In this document: positions 1 to 7,557 of the stretch, in pieces
Layout: each line of letters begins with the position of its first letter
Numbering within the stretch: position 1 is the first letter of the stretch
Notes under the pieces: generated by a model
The model's database searches: none
Seen by the model: the letters and a program-made list of their open reading frames with translations, nothing else
What the model was told of the DNA's origin: nothing
Program-made: the position numbers and the translations under genes
Source: Hyphomicrobiales bacterium
GTDB taxonomy: Bacteria; Pseudomonadota; Alphaproteobacteria; Rhizobiales; Rhizobiaceae
Direction of reading: 5' to 3'
DNA: 64,000 nt
Assembly (NCBI GenBank): GCA_900470155.1
Contig: UBZT01000013.1
Span: forward strand, 1-64,000

Positions 1-20
1 AAATCCTGCCCCCGCAACCA
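1..20 (+). tRNA. 3' end of initiator tRNA-fMet (partial)
   Basis: The first 20 bases read as the end of the T-loop, the T-stem 3' strand (CCTGC), the acceptor 3' strand (CCCCGCA), discriminator A and an encoded CCA. This matches the 3' end of bacterial initiator tRNA, whose acceptor stem starts CGCGGGG and leaves the characteristic unpaired C1-A72. The rest of the gene lies left of the window. In Rhizobiaceae an fMet tRNA usually closes each rRNA operon, so an rRNA operon probably lies just outside. Only 20 bases are visible, so the isotype is inferred from the acceptor arm. Confidence 0.8.
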
Positions 21-39
21 GTTCCAGCATAAATCAATT

Positions 40-68
40 ACCGCCTCGGTATAACCGGGGCGGTTTTT
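40..68 (+). terminator. Rho-independent terminator after tRNA-fMet
   Basis: ACCGCC and GGCGGT form the outer stem and CGGT/ACCG the inner stem, with single-base mismatches between them and an ATA loop. Five T residues follow directly. It lies 20 bases after the tRNA CCA end and would end transcription of the tRNA, and possibly of an rRNA operon upstream. Confidence 0.85.
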
Positions 69-116
69 GCGTTTCTGGGGTTCACATCATTCGTCTAATC
101 GTGATTGCATGGCGAG

Positions 117-164
117 CCGCGGGGGAGGGACCGGTCAGGCGGCGCTGATCCGGTCTCCCCGCGG
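117..164. repeat. Long imperfect inverted repeat after the SDR gene
   Basis: The left arm (117-134) starts CCGCGGGG and ends ACCGG; the right arm (150-164) is its near reverse complement with a few bulged bases. It lies 10 bases beyond the leftward SDR stop codon. On the minus strand no T-run follows, so it is not a classic intrinsic terminator. It may protect the 3' end of the leftward mRNA. Confidence 0.5.
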
Positions 165-174
165 GCACCCAGTC

Positions 175-960
175 TCACGACATGATCAATCCACCGTCGA
201 TATTGATCGTCTGTCCGGTAATATAGGACGCATCCCGTGATGCAAGGAAAGCGACGAGGGCGCCCACTTCCGCCGGCGTTCCGGCGCGGCCCATCGGAAT
301 GCCCTCGACCCATTCGGCCATCAGTTCACCGGGGCCGTAGGTGCCGAGCATTTCACCCCATACTCGGTCGTTGTAATCCCACATTTCGGTGTGGATGATG
401 CCCGGGCAAATCGCATTGACCGTGATGCCTTCGCGGGCCAGTTCCTTGGCGAGGCTCTGGGTCAGGCCGATGACACCGAACTTGGATGCCGCATAATGCG
501 GTGTGTAGATGAAACCCTGGCGCCCCTGGCCCGAAGCGGTATTGATCAGGCGTCCCTTCGTGCCGCTGGCGCGAAAGCGGCGAACGGCCTCCTGGCAGCA
601 CAGGAACACGCCCTTGGTATTGACGTCGAGGTTGAGGTCCCATTCTCGCTCGGTCAGGTTCTCGACCTTTGCGATGGTGATCACGCCGGCATTCTGGACC
701 GAAACGGACAAGGGGCCGTGCCTCGCCTCCGCTTGCTCATATGTGTCTCTTACCGCGTGTGCATCCGTGACGTCGAGTACATAGCCAGTCACGTCGGCGC
801 CGGTCTCCGCAGCCAATGCGCTGGCTGCCTCGGGTGTATCCCTGTCGATGGCGGCGATCACGACGGTTGCGCCTTCTTCGGCAAAGCGCTTGGCGATGCC
901 TTGTCCTATTCCCTTGTTGCCTCCTGTGACAAACACTGTCTGGCCTGCATATCGTTTCAT
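175..960 (-). CDS. SDR-family polyol/sugar dehydrogenase
   Basis: A 261-residue classical short-chain dehydrogenase/reductase of typical family length. The N-terminal Rossmann motif is TGGNKGIGQG (about residues 12-21), NAG follows near residue 90, and the active site has the NTASG serine and the Y-A-A-S-K tyrosine/lysine pair. The C-terminus carries the usual NIDGG motif. It probably interconverts an alcohol and a ketone of a sugar or polyol with NAD(P)H. It is the last gene of the leftward operon with the SorC regulator, FGGY kinase and split transketolase, so it likely supplies the ketose that the kinase phosphorylates. The substrate cannot be read from the sequence. Confidence 0.9.
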   Translation of the reverse strand: MKRYAGQTVFVTGGNKGIGQGIAKRFAEEGATVVIAAIDRDTPEAASALAAETGADVTGYVLDVTDAHAVRDTYEQAEARHGPLSVSVQNAGVITIAKVENLTEREWDLNLDVNTKGVFLCCQEAVRRFRASGTKGRLINTASGQGRQGFIYTPHYAASKFGVIGLTQSLAKELAREGITVNAICPGIIHTEMWDYNDRVWGEMLGTYGPGELMAEWVEGIPMGRAGTPAEVGALVAFLASRDASYITGQTINIDGGLIMS

Positions 961-1010
961 GGTCTCTTCTCTCCCTAGCGCAGCAGGCCGGCGGTTTGTC
1001 TCGGATGAGA

Positions 1011-1961
1011 TCAGGCCGTCAGTCGTGCTGCCGTGAACTTGTCTGTGACGAAGACGTCGATGATGCCCAGTTTCAGCGCGCCGGCGATGGCCAGCGTCTT
1101 CGATTCACCGCCGGCGAGCGCCATCACACGATCCGCTTTTCTCAACTCTTCCAGCGAAATGCCGATGACCCGCTCGTTGAGCGGCGTCTCTACCGGCTTT
1201 CCGTCTTTGTCGTAGAAGCGGAAGGAAATTTCGCCCACTGCGCCCGCCTCGTTGAGCATGGCCATTTCCTGCCGCGAGAAGACGTTGCCGGAGCGTGCCA
1301 GGAGTTCCGAAGGTTCCACGGCGCCGATGCCAATGATGGCGAGGCTCAGTCGGCCGAAGAGGTCCATCGTGCCGCGTACCCCTGGATCGGCCAGCATCAC
1401 GAGCTTTGCTTCACGCGATGAGGTGATGCCCTGCACGAGCAGAAGCCGCGGCTCCCCGCCGGTCAGTTTCGCCAGGCGTGCGGTCAATTGCGTGGCATGC
1501 GTCTGAACCGACGGTTCGCCCATGCCACCGAGAATCTGGACGATGGATTTGGCTTTGCCGTTCTTCAGCGGATGAATATTGTCGACCATGCGCAGGATCG
1601 TCTGGCTCCAGCTCGAGACACCGATGATCTCGTCCTGCTGGAGTGTGACTTCGAGAAAATGCGCCGCGGCTTCGCCGATGCGCGCCATGATGGCGCCGTC
1701 GCGATCTTCCGAACAGTCGATGACGATAGCCTCCGTCAAGCCGTAACGCGCGCGCAGGGCCGTTTCCAGATCGGCAAAGGTCCCTGGAGGCGGAATGACG
1801 GTGGTGCGGACGATGCCTTCCGCCTCGGCCCGTTTCAGCATGCGCGACACGGTTGCCTGCGACATGTGCATGGTGACGGCGATTTCTGCCTGGCGCTTGC
1901 CTTCGACATGGTACATCTGCGCAATGCGGGCAATCAGTCGAAGCTCGTTGAGGCGTCCCAT
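1011..1961 (-). CDS. SorC/DeoR-type sugar-binding transcriptional regulator
   Basis: A 316-residue protein. The start at 1961 (MGRLNELRLI) is chosen because GGAGGG lies just upstream and the frame before it has no homologous character. The N-terminus has a helix-turn-helix with the SorC-like stretch KRQAEIAVTMHMSQATVSRML (about residues 22-42); the rest resembles the SorC sugar-binding domain, which binds a phosphorylated sugar effector. It lies inside the leftward operon, 22 bases after the kinase and 50 before the SDR. It is the obvious candidate to bind the repeated operator-like sites between the divergent operons (5308-5320 and 5445-5460). The effector is probably the kinase product, by analogy with other SorC members. 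Confidence 0.9.
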   Translation of the reverse strand: MGRLNELRLIARIAQMYHVEGKRQAEIAVTMHMSQATVSRMLKRAEAEGIVRTTVIPPPGTFADLETALRARYGLTEAIVIDCSEDRDGAIMARIGEAAAHFLEVTLQQDEIIGVSSWSQTILRMVDNIHPLKNGKAKSIVQILGGMGEPSVQTHATQLTARLAKLTGGEPRLLLVQGITSSREAKLVMLADPGVRGTMDLFGRLSLAIIGIGAVEPSELLARSGNVFSRQEMAMLNEAGAVGEISFRFYDKDGKPVETPLNERVIGISLEELRKADRVMALAGGESKTLAIAGALKLGIIDVFVTDKFTAARLTA

Positions 1962-1983
1962 GGTCCCTCCAGGGTGTGAATTT

Positions 1984-3453
1984 TTATTCACCCATAGTTG
2001 AAGTCGTGGGAACGGTCGAGCGGAAGATTGCGTCCTGCCAGACGTGCAGCCGCTCGGTGGCATCTGTCGGTCGAGGGGCGAGTGCCGTCCGGGGGCGGGG
2101 AAGTGCGGCGATCGCTGCGAGATCGGGCCAGATCCCCAGGGACAAGCCGGCCAGATAGGCGGCACCGAGGGCAGATGCTTCCGGCGCATCGCATTGGATG
2201 AGCTCATGATCAAGGGTGTCCGCAACGCATTGCATGAGGAACGTGTTCTGGCTCGGCCCGCCGTCGGCGTAGAGGCGGCCGAGTGGAGCGGGAGATTGGG
2301 CAGACATCGCCTTGAAGACGTCATGGACCTGGAAAGCCATTGAATCGGTGACCGCCCGCGCCATCTGGGCGCGCGTCGTGTTGAAGGTGATGCCGGAGAA
2401 AAGTGCGCGTGCGTCGGCATGCCAGTAGGGAGCGCCCAGTCCGACAAAGGCGGGCACGAAACCGGGGCCGGCAGGCGCCGCGGTTGCGGCCAGGTCGACC
2501 AGCGCCTGTATGTCCGCAAGCCCGAGTATCTCCGTCATCCACGGCAGGGCCGCGGCGGAAACGAGTATATTGCCCTCGAAAGCATAGGTCGGCTGGCCAT
2601 CAATCGACCATGCGATGGTGGTGGTGATGCCGAGTTCAGGGGCGATAAAACGGGGCAGGGTCGTCATGATCGACGAACCCGTGCCAAAGGTCACCTTCCC
2701 GTCCCCCGGACTAAAGGCACCATGGCCGAACAAGGCGGCATGGCTGTCTCCGATGGCGGCAGTTATCGGAATGCCGTCCGCAAGGCCGGGAACGTTGCGC
2801 GTCTCTCCGAACAGGGCCGCGCTGTCGCGAACTTGCGGCAAGGCCGATTTCGGGACGCCGAACAGATCGCATAGCTCGTCGCTCCAGACTTGACGGTTGA
2901 GATCGTAGAGCTGGCTGCGGGCCGCGTTGGATGCGTCGCAGGCATGGACTGCGCCATCGGTCAGGCAATGGATCAGCCAGGAATCGATCGTTCCCAGACG
3001 AACCGGTCTGCCGGCGGGGGCTCGATCCAGCAGCCACTTCATCTTGGGGCCGGGAAACATCGGGTCGATCGGCAGACCCGTCAGGGCCTGAACCCGGGCG
3101 GAATGCCCGGCAGCATTCAACTCGGCGCAGGCCGGCGCGCTCCTTCGGCATTGCCAGCTGATCACGGGGCCGAGTGGTTTGCCCGTCTCGGCGTCCCAGA
3201 TGGTGACCGATTCTCGCTGGTTCGAGATCGCCAATCCCGCGATCTCGACCGTCGGTCCGTTGGCGAGGCATGCGGCTATCGCTTCCTGCACGGACGCCCA
3301 GATGCGCTCGGGGCTTTGCTCGACCCAGCCGGGTTGCGGGTGCGCAATGCCAACCGGCGAAGACCCGCGCGACAGGATGTCGCCGGTGGTCGAGACAAGC
3401 ACCGCCTTCGAATTTGTGGTGCCCTGGTCAAGGGCGAGAATCGCGGTGGTCAT
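1984..3453 (-). CDS. FGGY-family carbohydrate kinase
   Basis: A 489-residue sugar kinase of normal FGGY length. The N-terminus has the ATPase-fold phosphate 1 motif LDQGTTNSK (about residues 8-16), then SNQRES and the WQCRRS region typical of the glycerol kinase/xylulokinase superfamily. The second domain has the FGTGSS phosphate 2 motif and, near the C-terminus, YADGGPSQN. It transfers phosphate from ATP to a ketose or polyol. The ATG at 3453 follows TGGAG at good spacing. It lies 60 bases downstream of the transketolase genes, which suggests its product is the transketolase donor. L-xylulose, apulose and erythrulose kinases are all compatible; the sequence does not decide. Confidence 0.9.
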   Translation of the reverse strand: MTTAILALDQGTTNSKAVLVSTTGDILSRGSSPVGIAHPQPGWVEQSPERIWASVQEAIAACLANGPTVEIAGLAISNQRESVTIWDAETGKPLGPVISWQCRRSAPACAELNAAGHSARVQALTGLPIDPMFPGPKMKWLLDRAPAGRPVRLGTIDSWLIHCLTDGAVHACDASNAARSQLYDLNRQVWSDELCDLFGVPKSALPQVRDSAALFGETRNVPGLADGIPITAAIGDSHAALFGHGAFSPGDGKVTFGTGSSIMTTLPRFIAPELGITTTIAWSIDGQPTYAFEGNILVSAAALPWMTEILGLADIQALVDLAATAAPAGPGFVPAFVGLGAPYWHADARALFSGITFNTTRAQMARAVTDSMAFQVHDVFKAMSAQSPAPLGRLYADGGPSQNTFLMQCVADTLDHELIQCDAPEASALGAAYLAGLSLGIWPDLAAIAALPRPRTALAPRPTDATERLHVWQDAIFRSTVPTTSTMGE

Positions 3454-3513
3454 GCTGGCTCCAGTGAAGGTGGAAAGCGGCCGGCGCAGGGCCGCGTCCT
3501 GTTGTTAACACGG

Positions 3514-4488
3514 TTATCCGCGACGAGCGGCTTTTCTGGCAATCAATGCCTTGGCCGCCGACGCAATGCCATCGGGCGACATGCCGAACTCGTCGAGAAG
3601 GGCTTCCGCTGATCCGGTCGGCGCGAATATGCCGGGCACGCCAAGGATCTTCATCGGCACGGGTGCCTCCGCGACAACGACTTCCGCGATTGCCGAGCCA
3701 AGGCCGCCGAAGGTCGAATGTTCTTCCGCGGTCAGGATGGCGCCGGTCTGCTGTGCAGCGGCGATGATCGCATCGGCGTCGATGGGCCTTACGGTCGCCA
3801 TGTTCAGCACGCGCACTTCAATGCCGTCTGCGGCCAGCAGGTCGGCTGCCTTCATCATGCGATGGGTCAAGGTGCCGTTGGCGATCAGCGTCAGCGCATC
3901 GCCATCGCGCAGCAGATTGGCCTTGCCGAGTTCGAACCGGTGGCCGGGGGGGAGAAGATCAGGAACGCCGACACGGGAAAGGCGCAGGAAGACCGGCCCC
4001 TCGTATTGTGCAGCCCATTCGACGGCGGCTGCCGTTTCGATCGAATCGCAGGGTGCGATCACCGGCAGGTTCGGCAGCACGCGCATCCAGGCAAAATCTT
4101 CGATGGAATGATGCGTGGGTCCCAGTTCACCATAGGCCATGCCCGAGGAGATACCGATCAGTTTCACATTGGCATTCGAATAAGCGATGTCGGCCTTGAT
4201 CTGTTCCAGCGAGCGGCCGGTGAGAAAACAGGAGGCGCCACAGACGAAGGGCACAAGGCCGCCATTGGCAAGACCGGCGCCAACGCCGACCATGTTCTGT
4301 TCGGCGATGCCGACATTGATCAGGCGGTCCGGCCATTTGGCCTTGAAGCCGCCAAGCTTGGAGGATCCGACGGAATCATTGCAGACGGCGACGATCTTGG
4401 AGTTGTCGGCCCCGAGACGTTCCAGCACGGAAACAAAGGCGTCGCGGCAATCATGGAGTTTGGGAGATGTCGTCACGGCATTCATCAT
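3514..4488 (-). CDS. Transketolase, C-terminal subunit
   Basis: A 324-residue protein matching the pyrimidine-binding and C-terminal domains of transketolase. It has the VGIAEQNMVG motif with the catalytic glutamate that activates thiamine diphosphate, and the TAEEHSTFGGLGSA region. It lacks the pyrophosphate-binding half, which is the separate gene directly upstream with a 4-base overlap. The two chains would assemble into one functional enzyme. Such split transketolases are common in catabolic clusters, where they act on a specific ketose phosphate rather than in the general pentose phosphate pathway. The apulose-4-phosphate transketolases are one described example. Confidence 0.93.
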   Translation of the reverse strand: MMNAVTTSPKLHDCRDAFVSVLERLGADNSKIVAVCNDSVGSSKLGGFKAKWPDRLINVGIAEQNMVGVGAGLANGGLVPFVCGASCFLTGRSLEQIKADIAYSNANVKLIGISSGMAYGELGPTHHSIEDFAWMRVLPNLPVIAPCDSIETAAAVEWAAQYEGPVFLRLSRVGVPDLLPPGHRFELGKANLLRDGDALTLIANGTLTHRMMKAADLLAADGIEVRVLNMATVRPIDADAIIAAAQQTGAILTAEEHSTFGGLGSAIAEVVVAEAPVPMKILGVPGIFAPTGSAEALLDEFGMSPDGIASAAKALIARKAARRG

Positions 4489-5294
4489 AGAACCTCCGAA
4501 AGCTCGGCCACGGCAATTTTAAACTGTTCTGCATTCGGCACCTTGTGGTGCCAGTCGACCGTGTCCTGCATGAAGGAAATTCCATGCCCCTTGTTGGTAT
4601 GGGCGACGATGCAATGCGGGCGCGTCGTGCGATACTGCAGGGCCGGGACAATCTCATTCATGGCGTTGCCGTCGATTTCCGACACTTGCCAGCCGAAGGC
4701 TTCCAGCTTGGAAGGGAAGGGCGCCATATTGTTGGTGTCCTTCAAGGATGCGCCCTGCTGGAACCGATTGTGGTCGATGATCAGGGTCAGGTTGTCGAGG
4801 CCAAACTGGGCCGCCGATGAAATCGCCTCCCAGTTCGAGCCTTCCTGCATCTCGCCGTCGCCTGTCAGCACATAGGTGTGATAGCCGGCGCCCGTCAGCT
4901 TGGCGGCCTTGGCCATGCCCACTGCAACGGGTAGCCCATGGCCGAGTGGGCCGGTATTCGTCTCGACGCCCGGCACCTTGTTGCAGTTCGGATGCCCATT
5001 GAGCCGCGAGTGCGGCTTGAGGAAGGTGGAGATTTCCGCCTCCGGCAGGAAGCCGCGCTTGGCGAGCGTGACGTAGAGCGCCAGCGCGACATGGCCCTTC
5101 GACAGCACGAACCGGTCTCGGTCCGGGTGTTTCGGCTGCTCAGGCCAGATGCGCAGGACATGAAAGTAAAGCGCGGTCAGGATGTCGATGGCCGACATTT
5201 CACCGCCGATATGGCCGGCGCCTGCTTCGTAAACCGCTTGCAGATCGCGAAGGCGTATCTCTCGGGCGATGCGGTCGAGATCATTCGGCTGCAT
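4485..5294 (-). CDS. Transketolase, N-terminal subunit
   Basis: A 269-residue N-terminal transketolase chain. It carries HIGGEMS near residue 29, GHVALALY, GPLGHGLPVAVG and the thiamine-diphosphate/Mg motif starting GDGEMQEG and ending in the IIDHN asparagine. It is the first gene of the leftward operon, 14 bases after an operator-like sequence and downstream of a TTGACA-18-TTATAT promoter. Its stop overlaps the start of the C-terminal subunit gene, which favours equal synthesis of the two chains. Length and domain content match split transketolases; nothing is missing. Confidence 0.93.
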   Translation of the reverse strand: MQPNDLDRIAREIRLRDLQAVYEAGAGHIGGEMSAIDILTALYFHVLRIWPEQPKHPDRDRFVLSKGHVALALYVTLAKRGFLPEAEISTFLKPHSRLNGHPNCNKVPGVETNTGPLGHGLPVAVGMAKAAKLTGAGYHTYVLTGDGEMQEGSNWEAISSAAQFGLDNLTLIIDHNRFQQGASLKDTNNMAPFPSKLEAFGWQVSEIDGNAMNEIVPALQYRTTRPHCIVAHTNKGHGISFMQDTVDWHHKVPNAEQFKIAVAELSEVL

Positions 5295-5307
5295 GAAATC
5301 CTCGTCG

Positions 5308-5320
5308 TGAATAATTATGC
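5308..5320. promoter_or_regulatory. Operator-like site, leftward promoter
   Basis: The 13-mer TGAATAATTATGC occurs here and exactly again at 5448-5460, and nowhere else that I noticed. It lies between the leftward -10 (5329-5334) and the transketolase start codon, so a bound repressor would block the leftward transcript. The SorC-type regulator encoded in the operon is the likely ligand. Confidence 0.6.
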
Positions 5321-5328
5321 GATAGATG

Positions 5329-5358
5329 ATATAATTGCATTTGTTGCCTCCGTGTCAA
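5329..5358 (-). promoter_or_regulatory. Leftward sigma-70 promoter of the transketolase operon
   Basis: On the minus strand TTGACA (5358-5353) is followed after 18 bases by TTATAT (5334-5329). Predicted transcription starts a few bases further left, within or next to the operator-like site at 5308-5320. ATAATTGCAT around the -10 resembles half of the operator. Confidence 0.6.
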
Positions 5359-5403
5359 GCGGATCGGCCGAAAATATTCTGGCGCGACCGGATCTCTGCG
5401 CTG

Positions 5404-5433
5404 TTGACAGGGTGTGCTTCCATCGGCTACGAA
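5404..5433 (+). promoter_or_regulatory. Rightward sigma-70 promoter of the ABC importer operon
   Basis: TTGACA (5404-5409) is followed after 18 bases by TACGAA (5428-5433). The predicted start lies near 5440, directly before the operator-like palindrome at 5445-5460. The arrangement mirrors that of the leftward promoter. Confidence 0.6.
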
Positions 5434-5444
5434 TTTCCACACAA

Positions 5445-5460
5445 GCATGAATAATTATGC
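5445..5460. promoter_or_regulatory. Operator-like palindrome, rightward promoter
   Basis: GCATGAATAATTATGC is an imperfect palindrome (12 of 16 positions symmetric, counted by hand) and contains the same 13-mer found at 5308-5320. It sits just downstream of the rightward -10, where binding by the SorC-type regulator would repress the importer genes. Confidence 0.6.
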
Positions 5461-5503
5461 TGCGGCCGAAAAGCGGTGCGGTGTTTGAATTTGGGAGGGC
5501 TGG

Positions 5504-6478
5504 ATGCTCGCGTCCGCAACAGATGAAAATCGAAACGCAGGTTCCGGTGTGTTTTCCGTGCTGAGAGGCGCGACAGGACCGCTGATCGGGCTGATCCTGC
5601 TGTGCATCTTCCTTTCCTTTGCGACCGACAAATTTATGTCTGCCCGCAACCTCCTCAACATTCTCGACCAGATCACCGTGCTCGGCATCATGGCGGTGGG
5701 AATGACGCTGGTCATCCTGATCGGAGGGATCGATCTTGCCGTCGGGTCGGTGATGGCTTTGACGATGATGGTGATGGGCTATCTCGCCAATCAAGTGGGC
5801 TTGCCGCTGGTGCTCGGGATCGTGCTGGCGCTGGTCGCGGCCGGTGTGACGGGGGCTATCTCGGGTCTTCTGATCACGGCGCTCGGGGTGCCGGCCTTCA
5901 TCGCGACGCTTGCGATGATGTCCGTTGCCCGTGGTCTCGCCAATATGATCACCGACGGTCAGCAGATCGTCGGGTTTCCGTCCTGGTTCAGCCTGCTCGC
6001 CTATACCCGCTTCGGTGGTTTCCTGACCTTGACCGTCGCCATCATGCTGGTGGTCTTCGTGCTGGGCTGGCTCTATCTGCGCTACACTTCCGGCGGCCGC
6101 TCGCTCTATGCGATCGGCGGCAATCAGGAAGTGGCGCGGCTCGCCGGCATCAACGTCAATCTCTACACGGTCGGGGTCTATGTGGTCTCGGGTCTGTTGG
6201 CGGGGCTTGCGGGCGTCGTCCTGGCGATGCGCCTGGACTCGGTCCAGCCGACGGCCGGCGTCTCCTATGAGCTTGATACGATTGCGGCCGTCGTCATCGG
6301 CGGGACCAGCCTGAGCGGCGGCAAGGGCGGTATTCTTGGAACGATCATCGGTGTGCTGATCATCGGCGTGCTGCGCAATGGCCTCAATCTGCTGGGTGTT
6401 TCACCCTTCACGCAGGCCGTTGTCATCGGCGTGGTGATTGCGCTCGCGGTGGCGGCGGAGGCTTTCAAGCGAAAATGA
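5504..6478 (+). CDS. Sugar ABC importer permease (RbsC-like)
   Basis: A 324-residue hydrophobic protein of the ribose/xylose-type (CUT2) permease family. It has about eight to ten membrane segments, the conserved GMTLVILIGGIDLAVGS stretch near residue 66, GxPAFIATL near residue 130, and the C-terminal GGTSLSGGKGG motif near residue 265 that contacts the ATPase. GGGAGGG precedes the ATG at 5504. It is the first gene of the rightward operon and would form the membrane channel with the binding protein at 6601 and the ATPase at 7558. The substrate is presumably the same pentose or polyol used by the kinase and transketolase. Confidence 0.93.
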   Translation: MLASATDENRNAGSGVFSVLRGATGPLIGLILLCIFLSFATDKFMSARNLLNILDQITVLGIMAVGMTLVILIGGIDLAVGSVMALTMMVMGYLANQVGLPLVLGIVLALVAAGVTGAISGLLITALGVPAFIATLAMMSVARGLANMITDGQQIVGFPSWFSLLAYTRFGGFLTLTVAIMLVVFVLGWLYLRYTSGGRSLYAIGGNQEVARLAGINVNLYTVGVYVVSGLLAGLAGVVLAMRLDSVQPTAGVSYELDTIAAVVIGGTSLSGGKGGILGTIIGVLIIGVLRNGLNLLGVSPFTQAVVIGVVIALAVAAEAFKRK

Positions 6479-6480
6479 AA

Positions 6481-6497
6481 TTTGGCTTTGCGCCAAA
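6481..6497 (+). other. Intercistronic stem-loop between permease and binding protein
   Basis: TTTGGC and GCCAAA flank a five-base loop two bases after the permease stop codon. No T-run follows. Such hairpins between cistrons of ABC operons can stabilise or process the message so that the binding protein is made in excess. Confidence 0.35.
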
Positions 6498-6600
6498 GTC
6501 CGGCGGCGCTGCTGCCGGTTCACCGCCAGGCGAGACGCCAGGCAAAAACTTCGGTCCTGCGATGGTAGCGGGTGCCCGAATACAACGGAGGAGATCTACC

Positions 6601-7536
6601 ATGAAATTCAAGACAGTTGTTCTGGCTGCCGCAGCATTGGCGACCACGGCCCTTTATCCCCTCGGCGCTTCGGCCGCAGAAGTGAAGAAGATTGGCCTCG
6701 CGGTTTCCAACCTCCAGGCAGACTATTTCAACCAGATCAAGATCGGTGTCGAAGCCTATGCCAAGGAGAAGGGCATTGAAGTCATCACCGTGGACGCCAA
6801 GAACGACGGCGCGACGCAGGTCAGCCAGGTTCAGGACCTGCTGACGCAGGGCATCGATGCCTTCATCTACATTCCCGCCGGCGCTGCGGCTGCCGCAGTC
6901 CCGACCCGTCTCGCCAAGGAAGCCGGCATCCCCGTCGTCAACGTCGACCGCAACGCCGACGGCGCACCGGGCGATACCTTCATTGCCACCGACAACGCCA
7001 CGTCCGCCTATGAAGTTTGCAAACACATCATCGGGCTTGCCGGCGGCAAGGGCAAGATGCTGATGATCCATGGCCAGAAGGGCACGACGCCTGAAGTCGA
7101 GCGCACCAAGGGCTGCATGCAGGCAATCGGCGAGAATTCCGGCGTTGAACTGGTTGCCCAGCAGTGGAGCGAGCAGTGGTCGCAGGCCGAGGGCCTGAAT
7201 ATCGGCCAGAACCTTCTGCAGGCCCATCCGGATGTTTCGCTGATCTTCGCCCAGGCTGATGGTCTGGCACTGGGCGCCGCCCAGGCGGTGAAGGTTTCCG
7301 GTGTCTCACAGCGGGTCTATGTCGGCGGTTTCGATGGTGACACGACGGCTCTGCCGATCCTTGCTACCGGCGGCTTCGATGCGACTGCGACCCAGCAGGT
7401 TCGCGGGATCGGTCGTCTGGCCGTCGACAGCGCCATCAAGCTGGCCGCTGGCGAAAAGCTTCCGGCCGAGCAGTTGCTCCCCGGCTTCCTGACGACGCCG
7501 GACAATGCTGCCAAATATGTTGCCGAGCATCCCTGA
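6601..7536 (+). CDS. Periplasmic sugar-binding protein (RbsB-like)
   Basis: A 311-residue protein with a clear Sec signal peptide (MKFKTVVLAAAALATTAL, cleavage after ASA near residue 23). The mature part is a periplasmic-binding-protein type 1 sugar domain, with VSNLQADYFNQIK at the start, NVDRNADG near residue 115 and GGFDGD near residue 242. The ATG at 6601 is preceded by GGAGGAGA; the frame is open further upstream but that part does not look like protein. It delivers the substrate to the permease at 5504. It lies between the permease and ATPase genes, which is a common order for this class. Confidence 0.93.
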   Translation: MKFKTVVLAAAALATTALYPLGASAAEVKKIGLAVSNLQADYFNQIKIGVEAYAKEKGIEVITVDAKNDGATQVSQVQDLLTQGIDAFIYIPAGAAAAAVPTRLAKEAGIPVVNVDRNADGAPGDTFIATDNATSAYEVCKHIIGLAGGKGKMLMIHGQKGTTPEVERTKGCMQAIGENSGVELVAQQWSEQWSQAEGLNIGQNLLQAHPDVSLIFAQADGLALGAAQAVKVSGVSQRVYVGGFDGDTTALPILATGGFDATATQQVRGIGRLAVDSAIKLAAGEKLPAEQLLPGFLTTPDNAAKYVAEHP

Positions 7537-7557
7537 TCCAGATCGGAAGACAGTGCC

